Shown here piece after piece: positions 8,491-18,015 of a DNA stretch of 64,000 nucleotides; within the stretch, counting starts at the first letter, position 1, and every line of letters starts with the position of its first letter. The notes under the pieces were generated by a model that was not told where the DNA came from, made no database searches, and worked only from the letters and a program-made list of their open reading frames with translations. This stretch comes from Ahrensia sp. R2A130 (GTDB taxonomy: Bacteria; Pseudomonadota; Alphaproteobacteria; Rhizobiales; Rhizobiaceae), in the NCBI RefSeq assembly GCF_000179775.1, contig NZ_AEEB01000024.1:1-64000 (forward strand), given 5' to 3'. The position numbers were made by a program, and so were the translations under genes.

Positions 8491-9540
8491 ATGTCAGACC
8501 CGCGCTTTGCACTGCTTGATGAGATTCATGATCTGGTTCTGGTGCTCGATCCAGACCGCACGGTGGTCTTCGTCAATCGCGGTGCGGCGGTGCGACTGGG
8601 CGCAATGCATCTGGGGCGGCCCTTCATTCACGTCATCCGCAATCCGCAATGCCTTGATCTGTTGGAACAGGTGGAGCGCGGCGCAGCATCTGCTGCCGAT
8701 ACGATCACACTTCGCACGCCCACCCCCGGCACGTTCCGCATTCGTGTCAGCCGCAGCGATGCCGGAAATGATACGCGCGAAACACCTTTTATCGTGGTCG
8801 CGATGTTGGACATCTCCGAACAAATCGCCGCCGAACAAATGCGGTCGGACTTCGTGGCGAACGTCTCCCACGAATTGCGCTCACCACTCACGGCATTGTC
8901 CGGTTTCATCGAAACCCTGCAAGGACCGGCCAAAGACGACGCGGATGCTAGCGACCGTTTTCTCACCCTCATGCAGGCCGAAACAGGCCGCATGACGCGG
9001 CTGATCGCCGATCTTTTGAACCTGTCGAAGGTGGAGGGGCGACAAGCGGCGCGGCCCACAGACGAAATCGAACTGCAGAGGATTTTGGCCCGCGCATGCA
9101 CTCTGGTGCAGCAGCGCGCCGATGATGCGGACAAGGTCATTCGCTTCGATATCCCGTCGGAGCTGCCGTCGATCCGCGGCGATGAAGATGAGCTGGTTCA
9201 ACTGGTCCAGAATCTGCTGGAAAATGCCGTGAAATATTCAGCGCCGGGAACCGCGATCGACGTCAGCGTCACGCCGGACACGCGAACCCCCGGCATCAGT
9301 GGCCCAACCCTCACCGTTGCCGTTCGTGACCACGGTGAGGGAATCGCCCGTGAACACCTGCCTCGCCTGACCGAGCGATTCTATCGCGTGGACGATCATC
9401 GCGGGCGCAAAAGCGGTGGCACAGGCCTGGGCCTAGCCATCGTGAAGCACGTTGTTCAGCGCCATCGCGGTCGTCTGCATATCGAGTCCGAAGTGGGTAA
9501 AGGCAGCATCTTCAAGGTTCACCTGCCGATAGAAGGCTAG
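8491..9540 (+). CDS. phoR: Phosphate regulon sensor histidine kinase PhoR
   Basis: A 349-residue histidine kinase from the ATG at 8491 (a GTG at 8413 would add 26 residues with no clear domain). Order: PAS domain (about 1-110), HisKA with phospho-acceptor His127 in 'FVANVSHELRSPLTAL', then HATPase with N box 'LVQNLLENAVKYS', 'DHGEGIAREHL', 'FYRVDDHR' and 'GGTGLGLAIVKHV'. It phosphorylates PhoB under phosphate limitation and is held in check by PstSCAB-PhoU. Unusually I find no hydrophobic segment at the N-terminus, whereas PhoR is normally anchored by N-terminal membrane helices. The gene heads the phoR-pstSCAB-phoU-phoB cluster, which makes the assignment firm. Confidence 0.9.
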   Translation: MSDPRFALLDEIHDLVLVLDPDRTVVFVNRGAAVRLGAMHLGRPFIHVIRNPQCLDLLEQVERGAASAADTITLRTPTPGTFRIRVSRSDAGNDTRETPFIVVAMLDISEQIAAEQMRSDFVANVSHELRSPLTALSGFIETLQGPAKDDADASDRFLTLMQAETGRMTRLIADLLNLSKVEGRQAARPTDEIELQRILARACTLVQQRADDADKVIRFDIPSELPSIRGDEDELVQLVQNLLENAVKYSAPGTAIDVSVTPDTRTPGISGPTLTVAVRDHGEGIAREHLPRLTERFYRVDDHRGRKSGGTGLGLAIVKHVVQRHRGRLHIESEVGKGSIFKVHLPIEG

Positions 9541-9583
9541 CGTTACCGCCAACCGGTGTTGCGAAACCGCTTTCACCCACAGG

Positions 9584-9613
9584 CTGTCACGAAAACTGTC
9601 ACACAAGTGTCAC
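9584..9613 (+). promoter_or_regulatory. Pho box upstream of pstS
   Basis: Three direct repeats CTGTCAC (9584-9590), CTGTCAC (9596-9602) and GTGTCAC (9607-9613), spaced 12 and 11 bases, match the tandem PhoB half-site. They lie about 95 bases before the pstS ATG. This indicates PhoB activation of pstS under phosphate starvation, in addition to any reading from phoR. Confidence 0.8.
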
Positions 9614-9706
9614 CCACCGTTCCTAGGCAACACCTGCAAGGGGCAAACGGCCACGTCTGGCCACCCCTGATGAGACTCTCTTCCGACCTTTCTAAAAGGA
9701 TCAATC

Positions 9707-10744
9707 ATGAAAAAGACAATAGCTCTCAAGGCCGCTCTGCTTGTTGCAGCAGCAGCCATCGTATCCACACCAGCCGCAGCACGCGACCAGATCAATGTCG
9801 TCGGTTCCTCCACTGTGTTCCCATTCGCAACCGCAGTCGCTGAACGCTTCGGTAAGGGCACCAGCTTCGGTACGCCTGTTGTTGAATCAACTGGTTCCGG
9901 TGGCGGTTTGAAACTGTTCTGCTCAGGGACAGGTGCCAACACGCCGGACATCACCAACGCCTCGCGCCGCATCAAGGCATCTGAAGTTGAACTTTGCGCG
10001 TCCAACGGCGTGAAGGAAATCGTTGAAGTTAAAGTCGGCTATGATGGCATCGTGCTCGCCAACTCCCGCGCAACAGCGCCGCTGGCTGTCGACATCAAGG
10101 ACATCTACAACGCGCTCGCCAAAGAGGTCGAAGTTGACGGCAAGATCGTCGCCAACCCCTACACGATGTGGAACGAGGTGAACCCCGCTCTGCCCGCCAC
10201 CAAGATCGAAGTGCTTGGCCCGCCACCAACCTCCGGCACGCGCGACGCTTTCGTTGAGCTCGTGATGGAAGAAGGCTGCGACATGTTCCCGGCCATCGCC
10301 GCGCTGAAAGACAGCGACAAAGATCGCCACTCCACGGTGTGCAAGTCGGTGCGCGAAGATGGTGGCTACGTCGAAGCCGGTGAAAACGACAATCTCATCA
10401 TCCAGAAGTTGGAAGCCAACGCAGACGCCTACGGCATCTTCGGCTTTTCCTTCCTCGATCAGAATGCCGACAAAGTGCAGGGTGCCACCATCGGTGGCAA
10501 GGAACCTACGTTCGAGAACATCGCAGACGGTGCCTATCCCGTGTCGCGCTCGCTGTTCTTCTACGTGAAGAAGGCTCACGTCGGTGTCATCCCCGGCATC
10601 GAAGAGTTCCTGGCCGAGTTCACCTCGGAAGGTGCTATGGGTGAAGACGGATATCTTGCCGATAAAGGCCTCATCCCGATGCCGGAAGACGAGATGGCCA
10701 AAATTCGCGATGATGTGAAGAACTTGAATCCCCTCTCCATGTAA
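9707..10744 (+). CDS. pstS: Periplasmic phosphate-binding protein PstS
   Basis: A 345-residue secreted phosphate receptor. Signal peptide at residues 1-25 ('...STPAAA|RDQ'), then the mature start 'INVVGSSTVFPFATAVAERF', where the SST segment contributes to phosphate binding, 'ESTGSGGGLKLFC', 'DITNASRRIKASE' and 'GPPPTSGTRDAFVEL'. It delivers phosphate to PstCA. Preceded by a clear Pho box and followed by a strong hairpin before pstC. Confidence 0.97.
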   Translation: MKKTIALKAALLVAAAAIVSTPAAARDQINVVGSSTVFPFATAVAERFGKGTSFGTPVVESTGSGGGLKLFCSGTGANTPDITNASRRIKASEVELCASNGVKEIVEVKVGYDGIVLANSRATAPLAVDIKDIYNALAKEVEVDGKIVANPYTMWNEVNPALPATKIEVLGPPPTSGTRDAFVELVMEEGCDMFPAIAALKDSDKDRHSTVCKSVREDGGYVEAGENDNLIIQKLEANADAYGIFGFSFLDQNADKVQGATIGGKEPTFENIADGAYPVSRSLFFYVKKAHVGVIPGIEEFLAEFTSEGAMGEDGYLADKGLIPMPEDEMAKIRDDVKNLNPLSM

Positions 10745-10778
10745 GCGGAATTTCCGTTTAGACCCCCTTTCAGAACAG

Positions 10779-10810
10779 GAACCCGGCGGTCGATTTAGGC
10801 CGCCGGGTTC
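10779..10810 (+). terminator. Hairpin between pstS and pstC
   Basis: A perfect 11-bp stem, GAACCCGGCGG (10779-10789) with CCGCCGGGTTC (10800-10810), loop of 10 bases. There is no T-run after it, so it is more likely an mRNA-stabilising or attenuating hairpin than a full terminator, giving more PstS than permease. Confidence 0.7.
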
Positions 10811-10838
10811 AACACTTTCCACGACGAGGTGGCTTTCC

Positions 10839-11828
10839 ATGAACATGGCGATTGATGACCCGGCCACACGGTCCAGTTCTGGCGCGGTGCATTCGATTGT
10901 GCGCACCTCATCACGCGACCTCTTTGTCGACCGTGTGGTGCGCGGCGTTCTGATCGCCTGCTCGCTGGTGGCCGTGCTGACGACAATTGGCATCGTAGCC
11001 TCGCTGCTTTTTGAATCCTTGCGCTTTTTCCAGCGCGTCCCGATCACAGAGTTTCTCTTTGGCCTGCAATGGAGCCCGCAGACGGCTCTTCGCGCCGATC
11101 AGGTCGGCTCATCCGGTGCATTTGGCGCTGTTCCTCTCATCACCGGCACATTGTTGATTTCGGCCATCGCGCTCATCGTTGCGGCACCGTTGGGCCTTCT
11201 ATCGGCTGTCTATCTCGCCGAATACGCATCGGAACGCGCCCGCGGCATTATCAAGCCATTGATCGAATTGCTCGCCGGTATTCCAACAGTTGTTTACGGC
11301 TTCTTCGCCGCCCTCATCGTCGCCCCGATGTTGCGCGGCGGAGGAGACCAAGTCGGTTTCGACATATCATCAGAATCAGCGCTAGCCGCTGGCCTCACCA
11401 TGGGTGTGATGATTATTCCGCTGGTCTCATCGCTCTCAGATGACGTTATCAACGCCGTTCCCCGCGCGCTGCGTGAAGCCTCATACGGTTTGGGTGCAAC
11501 GCAGTCAGAAACCATTCGTCAGGTCGTGTTGCCCGCAGCAATTCCCGGCATCGCAGGCTCCATGTTGCTGGCAGCATCCCGCGCGATTGGCGAAACCATG
11601 ATCGTGGTCATGGCAGCCGGTCTTGCTGCAAACCTTACGGCCAACCCCTTCGAGGCCGTCACCACAGTCACCGTGCAGATTGTCACGCTGCTGACAGGTG
11701 ATCAGGAATTCGACAGCGCCAAGACGCTGTCCGCCTTTGCACTCGGCCTCCTGCTTTTCGTCATCACGCTGGCGCTGAACGTCCTCGCGCTCCGCATCGT
11801 CGACCATTACAAGGAGCAGTACGACTGA
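10839..11828 (+). CDS. pstC: Phosphate ABC transporter permease PstC
   Basis: A 329-residue inner-membrane permease with about six membrane segments. Recognised by 'FGAVPLITGTLLISAIALI', 'GLLSAVYLAEYAS', 'IELLAGIPTVVYGFFAAL', and the cytoplasmic loop 'PRALREASYGLGATQSETI' that couples to PstB, followed by 'SRAIGETMIVVMAAG'. Its stop overlaps the pstA start by one base. It forms the membrane channel with PstA. Confidence 0.95.
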   Translation: MNMAIDDPATRSSSGAVHSIVRTSSRDLFVDRVVRGVLIACSLVAVLTTIGIVASLLFESLRFFQRVPITEFLFGLQWSPQTALRADQVGSSGAFGAVPLITGTLLISAIALIVAAPLGLLSAVYLAEYASERARGIIKPLIELLAGIPTVVYGFFAALIVAPMLRGGGDQVGFDISSESALAAGLTMGVMIIPLVSSLSDDVINAVPRALREASYGLGATQSETIRQVVLPAAIPGIAGSMLLAASRAIGETMIVVMAAGLAANLTANPFEAVTTVTVQIVTLLTGDQEFDSAKTLSAFALGLLLFVITLALNVLALRIVDHYKEQYD

Positions 11829-13087
11829 TGCCCTCTCCAGCTTCCTCGATCCTCCGCAGCGGCCCCACAAAGCGCAGCAAGGCGGAAACCCGCTTCAAGA
11901 TGTATGGCCTCGCCGCCATCATCCTCTCGCTCGGTTTCCTTGCGCTTATGGTCACGTCCATCGTTGTGCGCGGCACCGGTGCGTTTCAGCAAAGCTTCAT
12001 CACCCTCGACGTCGCCATTCCGGCAGACGTCGATGTGAACGACATCAACGCCCCCAACTGGGGCGGCGTGTTGAAGAAGGCGTTGCGCGAACGTTTCCCC
12101 GACGCCAAATCCCGCAACGACAAGCGCAGCCTCTACCGCCTCGTTTCATCCACCGCAGAGTTCACGGTGCGCGATGCGGTGGCCGCCAATCCGGCGCTCA
12201 TTGGCACAACGGCCCCTATCGCTATTCGCGCATCGTCCGACATCGACATGCTCATCAAGGGTAATGTCGATCTGGAGCTACCGGAAAACCAGCGCCGCGT
12301 GACCGACCAACAGGCCGCATGGCTGACCGATCTTCAGCAGGCCGGAGTGGTGGAAACATCGTTCAACAAACAATTCTTCACCGGTGGCGATAGCCGCGAA
12401 CCGGAACAGGCCGGCATCTGGGGCGCTGTCGTTGGCTCGTTCCTTTCACTGATGGTCTGCTTCACCCTCGCCTTCCCGCTAGGCACCTTGGCCGCCGTCT
12501 ATCTGGAAGAATTCGCCCCCAAGGGACGCATCAGCCAGATCATTGAAGTGAACATCAACAACCTCGCTGCCGTGCCCTCCATCGTGTTCGGTCTGTTGGG
12601 ACTGGCGATCTTCCTCAACTTTTTCGACCTCCCGCGTTCCACTCCGCTCGTCGGCGGCATGGTGCTGGCGTTGATGACATTGCCAACCATCATCATAGCG
12701 TCCCGCGCCTCGCTGCGCGCAGTACCGCCCTCCATCCGCGAAGCTGCTTACGGCCTTGGCGCTTCGAAAGTGCAAACCACGTTCCATCACGTGGTGCCGC
12801 TGGCCATTCCCGGCATGCTCACCGGCTCCATCATCGGTATGGCTCAGGCGTTGGGCGAAACCGCACCTCTGTTGATGATCGGTATGGTCGCCTTTATCGT
12901 CGATATCCCATCCGGTGTGCTGGATGCTGCAACCGCCCTACCCGTTCAGATTTTCCTCTGGGCCGACGCGCCGGACCGTGGCTTCCTCGAGAAAACTTCC
13001 GCCGCCATAATGGTGCTGCTGGGTTTTCTTATCATCATGAACATTATCGCGATCGTGCTTCGCAAGAAACTGGAGGTCCGCTGGTGA
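11828..13087 (+). CDS. pstA: Phosphate ABC transporter permease PstA with long periplasmic insert
   Basis: A 419-residue permease. After a first membrane helix (about 24-48) comes a soluble segment of roughly 130 residues ('[20 protein letters not shown]' through '[15 protein letters not shown]'), corresponding to the DUF3333 region found in many alphaproteobacterial PstA proteins. The permease domain follows: '[14 protein letters not shown]', '[20 protein letters not shown]', '[17 protein letters not shown]', '[17 protein letters not shown]'. It overlaps pstC by 1 base and pstB by 4. Confidence 0.95.
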   Translation: MPSPASSILRSGPTKRSKAETRFKMYGLAAIILSLGFLALMVTSIVVRGTGAFQQSFITLDVAIPADVDVNDINAPNWGGVLKKALRERFPDAKSRNDKRSLYRLVSSTAEFTVRDAVAANPALIGTTAPIAIRASSDIDMLIKGNVDLELPENQRRVTDQQAAWLTDLQQAGVVETSFNKQFFTGGDSREPEQAGIWGAVVGSFLSLMVCFTLAFPLGTLAAVYLEEFAPKGRISQIIEVNINNLAAVPSIVFGLLGLAIFLNFFDLPRSTPLVGGMVLALMTLPTIIIASRASLRAVPPSIREAAYGLGASKVQTTFHHVVPLAIPGMLTGSIIGMAQALGETAPLLMIGMVAFIVDIPSGVLDAATALPVQIFLWADAPDRGFLEKTSAAIMVLLGFLIIMNIIAIVLRKKLEVRW

Positions 13088-13896
13088 CCCTTAATCAAGA
13101 AGCGACCCTCGCTGAAACTGCCCCCGTCGCAGACCAGGTTGAAACCATCATTGATGTCAAAGATGTCGACGTCTTCTACGGTGACAAGCAGGCCATTCAT
13201 ACGGTCTCCGTTCCCATCGAAGCCAATACCGTAACGTCCTTCATCGGCCCGTCAGGTTGCGGCAAGTCCACGCTGTTGCGCTGCCTGAACCGCATGAACG
13301 ACGTGATCCCGATCTGTAAGGTAACCGGCGATATTCGCTTGGCCGGACAAGACATCTACGCACCCGAAGTCGATGTTGTGGCGTTGCGCCGCCGTGTCGG
13401 CATGGTGTTTCAGAAACCGAACCCGTTCCCCAAATCCATCTTCGATAATGTCGCCTACGGCCCGAAAATCCATGGCCTCGTAAAGTCGAAATCGGATCAG
13501 GAAGAAATTGTTGAAAGCTCGCTAAAACGGGCAGGTCTGTGGAATGAGGTGAAGGATCGTCTGTCCGAACCCGGCACCGGCCTGTCCGGTGGCCAGCAGC
13601 AACGCCTGTGCATTGCTCGTGCCATAGCCGTGCAGCCCAACGTTATTTTGATGGATGAGCCATGTTCTGCGCTCGACCCCATCGCCACCGCCACGGTAGA
13701 AACGCTGATCGACGAATTGCGCGAAAAATACACGATCATCATCGTCACCCACTCAATGCAGCAGGCCGCGCGCGTGTCGCAAAGAACCGCGTTCTTCCAT
13801 CTGGGAGAACTCGTAGAATACGGTGACACGGAATCGATTTTCAACGCACCGCGCGAAGAGCGGACGCAAAACTATATCACCGGCCGGATAGGCTAG
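13084..13896 (+). CDS. pstB: Phosphate ABC transporter ATPase PstB
   Basis: A 270-residue ABC ATPase starting with GTG inside the pstA stop (GGTGA). Walker A '[19 protein letters not shown]', '[20 protein letters not shown]' (Q-loop typical of PstB), signature '[15 protein letters not shown]', Walker B '[15 protein letters not shown]', and the H-loop '[14 protein letters not shown]'. The N-terminus has about 20 extra polar residues before the core. Confidence 0.97.
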   Translation: MTLNQEATLAETAPVADQVETIIDVKDVDVFYGDKQAIHTVSVPIEANTVTSFIGPSGCGKSTLLRCLNRMNDVIPICKVTGDIRLAGQDIYAPEVDVVALRRRVGMVFQKPNPFPKSIFDNVAYGPKIHGLVKSKSDQEEIVESSLKRAGLWNEVKDRLSEPGTGLSGGQQQRLCIARAIAVQPNVILMDEPCSALDPIATATVETLIDELREKYTIIIVTHSMQQAARVSQRTAFFHLGELVEYGDTESIFNAPREERTQNYITGRIG

Positions 13897-13932
13897 AAGA
13901 AAAATCCGCATCGGCTGAGGGAGAACAATGCC

Positions 13933-14637
13933 ATGGAAAACGCACACATAGTCAAAAGCTTCGATGCAGATCTGACACGCATCGAGAACCTGATCCTCGA
14001 AATGGGCGGGCTTGTCGAAAGCCAAATCACAGGTGCGCTGGAAGCGTTGCTGGCGGGTGACGAAGAGCGTGCATTGGAAATCCGTGCGGCGGATAAGGCC
14101 ATCGACGCGCTTGAAAGCAAGGTCGATGAACAAGCGCTCAGCGTGCTTGCCCTGCGTCAGCCTATGGCCACCGATCTGCGCTCCGTTGTTTGCGCGTTGA
14201 AGGTCGCGGGCAACCTTGAACGCACCGGCGATTATGCCAAGAACATCGCCAAACGAACCGTCGTTCTGGCGGATGTAAAATTACCCGGCAGCGCACCAAA
14301 AACGCTGAAGCGCATGGGCGCGTTGGTGCAACAAATGGTTGCTGACGTGCTGAATGCATACGTTGCAAAAGACCTCGCCATGGCTGACGAGCTTATCCTG
14401 CGCGATGAGGAAGTGGACCAGATCCACAACACCCTGTTCCGCGAATTGCTCACCTATATGCTGGAAGAACCGCGCAACATCACACCCTGCATGCACCTGT
14501 TGTTCATCGCCAAAAATCTGGAGCGGATGGGCGACCACGTCACAGCGATTGCCGAGCAAATTCACTACGTCGTCACTGGCGCCATGCCGACGGACGACCG
14601 CCCCAAGGCTGACCAGACCAGCGTTATGCCGCTCTAA
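13933..14637 (+). CDS. phoU: Phosphate signalling protein PhoU
   Basis: A 234-residue all-helical protein formed of two PhoU repeats, each with the metal-binding E/DxxxD-type pattern ('SKVDEQALSVLALRQPMATD' and 'EEVDQIHNTLFRELLTYM'). Also 'DLRSVVCALKVAGNLERTGD' and 'KNLERMGDHVTAIAE', the family hallmarks. It links the Pst transporter to PhoR and prevents Pho activation when phosphate is plentiful. 36 bases after pstB. Confidence 0.96.
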   Translation: MENAHIVKSFDADLTRIENLILEMGGLVESQITGALEALLAGDEERALEIRAADKAIDALESKVDEQALSVLALRQPMATDLRSVVCALKVAGNLERTGDYAKNIAKRTVVLADVKLPGSAPKTLKRMGALVQQMVADVLNAYVAKDLAMADELILRDEEVDQIHNTLFRELLTYMLEEPRNITPCMHLLFIAKNLERMGDHVTAIAEQIHYVVTGAMPTDDRPKADQTSVMPL

Positions 14638-14655
14638 GCAATCACGGGATATGGG

Positions 14656-15357
14656 ATGAACAACATGTCAGACCCCAAAATTCTTGTCGTAGAAGACGAA
14701 CCCTCCCAGCAGGAATTGCTGGTCTACAATCTGGAAAAAGCGGGCTTCCGCGTTGTCGCCACCGGAGATGGCGAGGACGGTGTTGCGGCAGCTCAGGACG
14801 AGAATCCCGCGCTCATCGTGTTGGATTGGATGCTACCCGGCCTGTCCGGCATCGAAGTCTGCCGCCAGTTGCGCCGCGATGCGGACACCCGCCAAATTCC
14901 CATAATCATGCTCACCGCTCGCGGCGAAGAGGGCGACAAGGTACGCGCGCTGGACACCGGGGCAGACGACTACATCGTCAAACCATATTCAGTAGCCGAA
15001 CTGCTGGCCCGCGTGCGCGCCCATATCCGTCGGGCAAATCCCGCAGAAGTCGGCGAGATGCTGGAGCACGGAGACATAAAACTGGACCCATCTCGCATGA
15101 AGGTAGAGCGTTCCGGAACGGGTATCAAACTCGGCCCGACCGAGTTCCGCCTGCTCACCGTTTTCCTGTCACGCCCCGGTCGCGTGTGGACGCGCGAAAG
15201 CTTGCTTGAAAGAGTGTGGGAACACGATCTCGATATCGACCAGCGCACGGTGGACGTCCATGTCGGTCGCCTGCGCCGCGCGCTAAAGGTCAACGGATTG
15301 GCAGACCCGATCAGAACCATCCGGTCGGCAGGTTACTCGCTGGATTTCGAAGACTAG
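14656..15357 (+). CDS. phoB: Phosphate regulon response regulator PhoB
   Basis: A 233-residue OmpR/PhoB-type regulator. Receiver domain with acidic pair 'VVEDEPSQQE', phospho-acceptor Asp57 in 'ALIVLDWMLPGLSG', and Lys in 'GADDYIVKPYS'. Winged-helix domain from about residue 130: 'IKLGPTEFRLLTVFLSRPG', 'RTVDVHVGRLRRAL', 'IRTIRSAGYSLD'. An ATG three codons in (14665) is an alternative start. Activated by PhoR, it binds the Pho boxes at 9584 and perhaps 8378. The stop overlaps the convergent otnI by 4 bases. Confidence 0.96.
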   Translation: MNNMSDPKILVVEDEPSQQELLVYNLEKAGFRVVATGDGEDGVAAAQDENPALIVLDWMLPGLSGIEVCRQLRRDADTRQIPIIMLTARGEEGDKVRALDTGADDYIVKPYSVAELLARVRAHIRRANPAEVGEMLEHGDIKLDPSRMKVERSGTGIKLGPTEFRLLTVFLSRPGRVWTRESLLERVWEHDLDIDQRTVDVHVGRLRRALKVNGLADPIRTIRSAGYSLDFED

Positions 15358-16121
15358 TCTCGCAGCGCGGACATCCAGTGCAGCGTTCCAGCAGTCGGTT
15401 GCGTGGGCTTGTATTCAGCCCCAAGCGGAACCTCCCATCCCATATCGCTGAGCAGAGCGAAAATGTGCTCGTAGTTCACTTCGCCATGATCGGGCGTTCC
15501 ACGGTCGGGCACGGAAGCGAACTGGATGTGACCAATTACCGGCAGGAGTTTCCGCAACCTGTTGGTCAGGTCGCCGCCCATCAATTGCATGTGGTAGCAA
15601 TCGAACATTAGCTTCGCCCGCTCGTCGCCAACATCGGCCAGAACTTCTTGTCCTTGTTCAACGGTGGACAGAAAATAATCCGGCGCATCATAGCGGTTGA
15701 GCGGCTCGATCAGAATGCCAATGTCGTGGGGCGCGGCCCGTTCGCAGGCATAGCGCAGGTTTTGAACAAATGTAGCATGAGCTTCCTGCCCTGACGCGAA
15801 ACCCGCCATGACGTGAACATTCGTCGCTTCGATTTCAGCTGCGTAATCCACCGCCTGATCGACAGCAGCACGCGCATCCGCCTCACGACCGGGCAAAGCG
15901 GAAAGGCCGTTTTCGCCACCGACAACATCACCACGATCCGTGTTGAGGCCCAGCACCGGCAGGCCTGTTTCAACAAGTGCAGCCTTCACCTCATCAGCCG
16001 GTGTCGCGTATGGCCAATGCAATTCAACCGCATCGAAACCGGCTTTTGCAGCTTCGCGGATGGCATCTGGCAGACTGTGCTCGGTGAAGAGAAAACCGAG
16101 GTTGGCTGAAAATTTCGTCAT
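15354..16121 (-). CDS. otnI: 2-oxo-tetronate isomerase / hydroxypyruvate isomerase family
   Basis: A 255-residue xylose-isomerase-like TIM barrel of the Hyi/OtnI family. The start at 16121 overlaps the otnC stop (ATGA). Visible: 'SANLGFLFTEHSLPDAIREA', 'AGFDAVELHWPYATP', 'HDIGILIEPLNRYDAPDYF', 'AKLMFDCYHMQLMGGDLT', and 'VNYEHIFALLSDMGW', where the Glu, Asp/His and Glu residues are metal ligands. The gene neighbours (otnC, otnK) point to the isomerase that interconverts 2-oxo- and 3-oxo-tetronate. Hydroxypyruvate isomerase is the alternative reading from sequence alone. Confidence 0.83.
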   Translation of the reverse strand: MTKFSANLGFLFTEHSLPDAIREAAKAGFDAVELHWPYATPADEVKAALVETGLPVLGLNTDRGDVVGGENGLSALPGREADARAAVDQAVDYAAEIEATNVHVMAGFASGQEAHATFVQNLRYACERAAPHDIGILIEPLNRYDAPDYFLSTVEQGQEVLADVGDERAKLMFDCYHMQLMGGDLTNRLRKLLPVIGHIQFASVPDRGTPDHGEVNYEHIFALLSDMGWEVPLGAEYKPTQPTAGTLHWMSALRD

Positions 16122-16768
16122 GCGTCCCACTCCACATCGAACTTGGTGACAACGGCCTGCACTTGGTCAGGCGTCAGTCCGCGCGGGTTCATGCCTCGTG
16201 TCATCATCGCAAGACGCGCGGTATCCTCTAATTCTTCGACAGCATTACAGGCCGCTTCTATATCACGACCAGCAACCACCGGCCCGTGGTTGGCGAGCAT
16301 CACCGCACTGCGTTTTCCCGCCAACCCACGCACCGCATCTCCCATGGCAGGATCACCAGGCAGAAAGAACGGCAGCAACTTCACGCGGCCCAATTTCATA
16401 ATGCCGTAGGGCGTGAGTGGCGGCAGGAAATTATCTTCATCAGCATCAGTCATCATCGATAGCGCAACGCTGTGGCAGGAGTGCAAATGCACCACCGCAC
16501 CCGCTGTTGATCGCGTGTCGTAAAAAGCGCTGTGAAGCGGCATTTCCTTCGTCGGCGCATCGCCGTCGATCAGTTGACCAGAAGCGTCAAACCGCGACAG
16601 CCGACCCGGATCAAGCCTACCGAAGCTCGTGCCGGTGGGCGAGACCAGCAGGCCGCCATCTTCAGTCCGCGCAGATATATTTCCCGTGCTTCCGCCGGTC
16701 AGACCACGCTCAAACATTGAAGCAGCCAAGCGGCAAATCAATTCGCGAAGATCAGCTTCCGCGCTCAT
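16118..16768 (-). CDS. otnC: 3-oxo-tetronate 4-phosphate decarboxylase (class II aldolase family)
   Basis: A 216-residue class II aldolase/adducin-type protein. Visible: 'FERGLTGGSTGNISART' (phosphate-binding turn), 'MPLHSAFYDT' with Glu as the likely acid/base, 'VVHLHSCHSVALSMM' carrying the HxH metal site, and 'AVMLANHGPVVAG' with the third His. Decarboxylates the phosphorylated 3-oxo-tetronate to dihydroxyacetone phosphate. It is linked by 4-base overlaps to both otnK and otnI, so the three are one operon. Assignment to OtnC rather than L-fuculose-P aldolase rests on that context. Confidence 0.83.
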   Translation of the reverse strand: MSAEADLRELICRLAASMFERGLTGGSTGNISARTEDGGLLVSPTGTSFGRLDPGRLSRFDASGQLIDGDAPTKEMPLHSAFYDTRSTAGAVVHLHSCHSVALSMMTDADEDNFLPPLTPYGIMKLGRVKLLPFFLPGDPAMGDAVRGLAGKRSAVMLANHGPVVAGRDIEAACNAVEELEDTARLAMMTRGMNPRGLTPDQVQAVVTKFDVEWDA

Positions 16769-18015
16769 CGTGGCGTTCCAGACAGCAACGCATCGGCTTT
16801 TGCGAAGAAATCGGGCGCACCGAAATTCCCCGATTTCAAAGCAACCACCAAGCCCGGTCCAGCGCGAAGAGCAGGCACACCGGGATCGATTTCCGGTCCA
16901 ATTTCCAAAGTGTTCAATGCCAGCCCCTCAACCACTGCACCGGACGTTTCACCGCCCGCCGTGATGATGCGCGTGAAACCAGCCGCCACCGCAAGACGGA
17001 CCAATTCGGCGAAAAACTCTTCCACCGCACCGGCAGCCCGTTCGCGGCCATAGCGCTCCTGAATATCGCGAACGACAGCAGGGTCGGCAGAGGAATACAC
17101 CAGCGGCAAGCCATCAGCAGCAAGCGCCCAATCCAGCGCACTTTGGGCAGACACCTTACCTTCGATCACATCGGCAGCATCCACCATCATGGCAGGCGCA
17201 GCCTCGGCATGGAGCGCAACTTGTGCCCGCGTGGCGTTGGAACAAGAACCGGAAACCGCAAGTGCACGGCCCGCCTGCCTCGTCCATGCCGACCGAACAT
17301 CAACAGCTTCAAACTCATCGAAATTCGCAGGCAAGCCCATTGCGACACCAGAGCCGCCGGTGACCAGCGGCAGGCCTTTCGCAGCGCGCCCAATCTCTAA
17401 AAGATCTTCATCGCGCACGGCATCCACCACAATGTGGCGATGTCCAGCGTCGTGCTCGCGGTCGAGCGCGGCCTTAACCGCTTCGCTGCCCGCCCAAACA
17501 TCAGCAGCCGAGACATGACCCACCGAATGTTTCGATTGCAGCGCCATCCAACGCCGCAGGTCACTATCGGTCATGGGCGTCAGCGGGTGGTTCTCCATCC
17601 CACTTTCTGAAAGCAACTTGTCGCCAACGAACAGATGCCCCTGATAAATCGAACGACCCGTCCCGGGAAAAGCGGGGCAGACGATCACGCGGGCTGCCTC
17701 CAACGCTTCAGCCAGCGCGTCTGCGACCGGCCCAATATTCCCTTCGGCTGTGGAGTCGAATGTGGAGCAATATTTGAAGACGATCTGCTGACAGCCTTGA
17801 TCGAGCAACCACCTTAGTGCTGCAAGCGACTGCTCCACGGCATCGGCAGGAGCAATGGATCGCGTCTTAAGAGCCACAACACCAGCGGCAGCTTCGACAT
17901 CAGCCGGGCCATCTGGCACGCCTGTGTACTGCACGGTGCGCATTCCAGCCTTCGACAGCGTATTGGCGAGATCGCTGGAGCCGGTAAAATCGTCGCCAAT
18001 ACAACCGATCAGCAC
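16765..18015 (-). CDS. otnK: 3-oxo-tetronate kinase (four-carbon acid sugar kinase family)
   Basis: A 416-residue kinase of the DUF1537 family, which phosphorylates four-carbon acid sugars. The N-terminal nucleotide/substrate domain begins 'MLIGCIGDDFTGSSDLANTL', a strong family mark, and the C-terminal domain ends with 'GFTRIITAGGETSGAVVEGL' and 'LVVALKSGNFGAPDFF'. The start is GTG at 18015, matching where related proteins begin; no ATG lies in frame nearby. First gene of otnK-otnC-otnI. A tetronate dehydrogenase (OtnD) that would supply its substrate is not in the window. Confidence 0.87.
   Translation of the reverse strand: MLIGCIGDDFTGSSDLANTLSKAGMRTVQYTGVPDGPADVEAAAGVVALKTRSIAPADAVEQSLAALRWLLDQGCQQIVFKYCSTFDSTAEGNIGPVADALAEALEAARVIVCPAFPGTGRSIYQGHLFVGDKLLSESGMENHPLTPMTDSDLRRWMALQSKHSVGHVSAADVWAGSEAVKAALDREHDAGHRHIVVDAVRDEDLLEIGRAAKGLPLVTGGSGVAMGLPANFDEFEAVDVRSAWTRQAGRALAVSGSCSNATRAQVALHAEAAPAMMVDAADVIEGKVSAQSALDWALAADGLPLVYSSADPAVVRDIQERYGRERAAGAVEEFFAELVRLAVAAGFTRIITAGGETSGAVVEGLALNTLEIGPEIDPGVPALRAGPGLVVALKSGNFGAPDFFAKADALLSGTPR

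Noticed and set aside
9923..11047. Minus-strand frame of 374 codons opposite pstS and pstC
   Set aside because: Antisense shadow of the pst genes, no recognisable domain.
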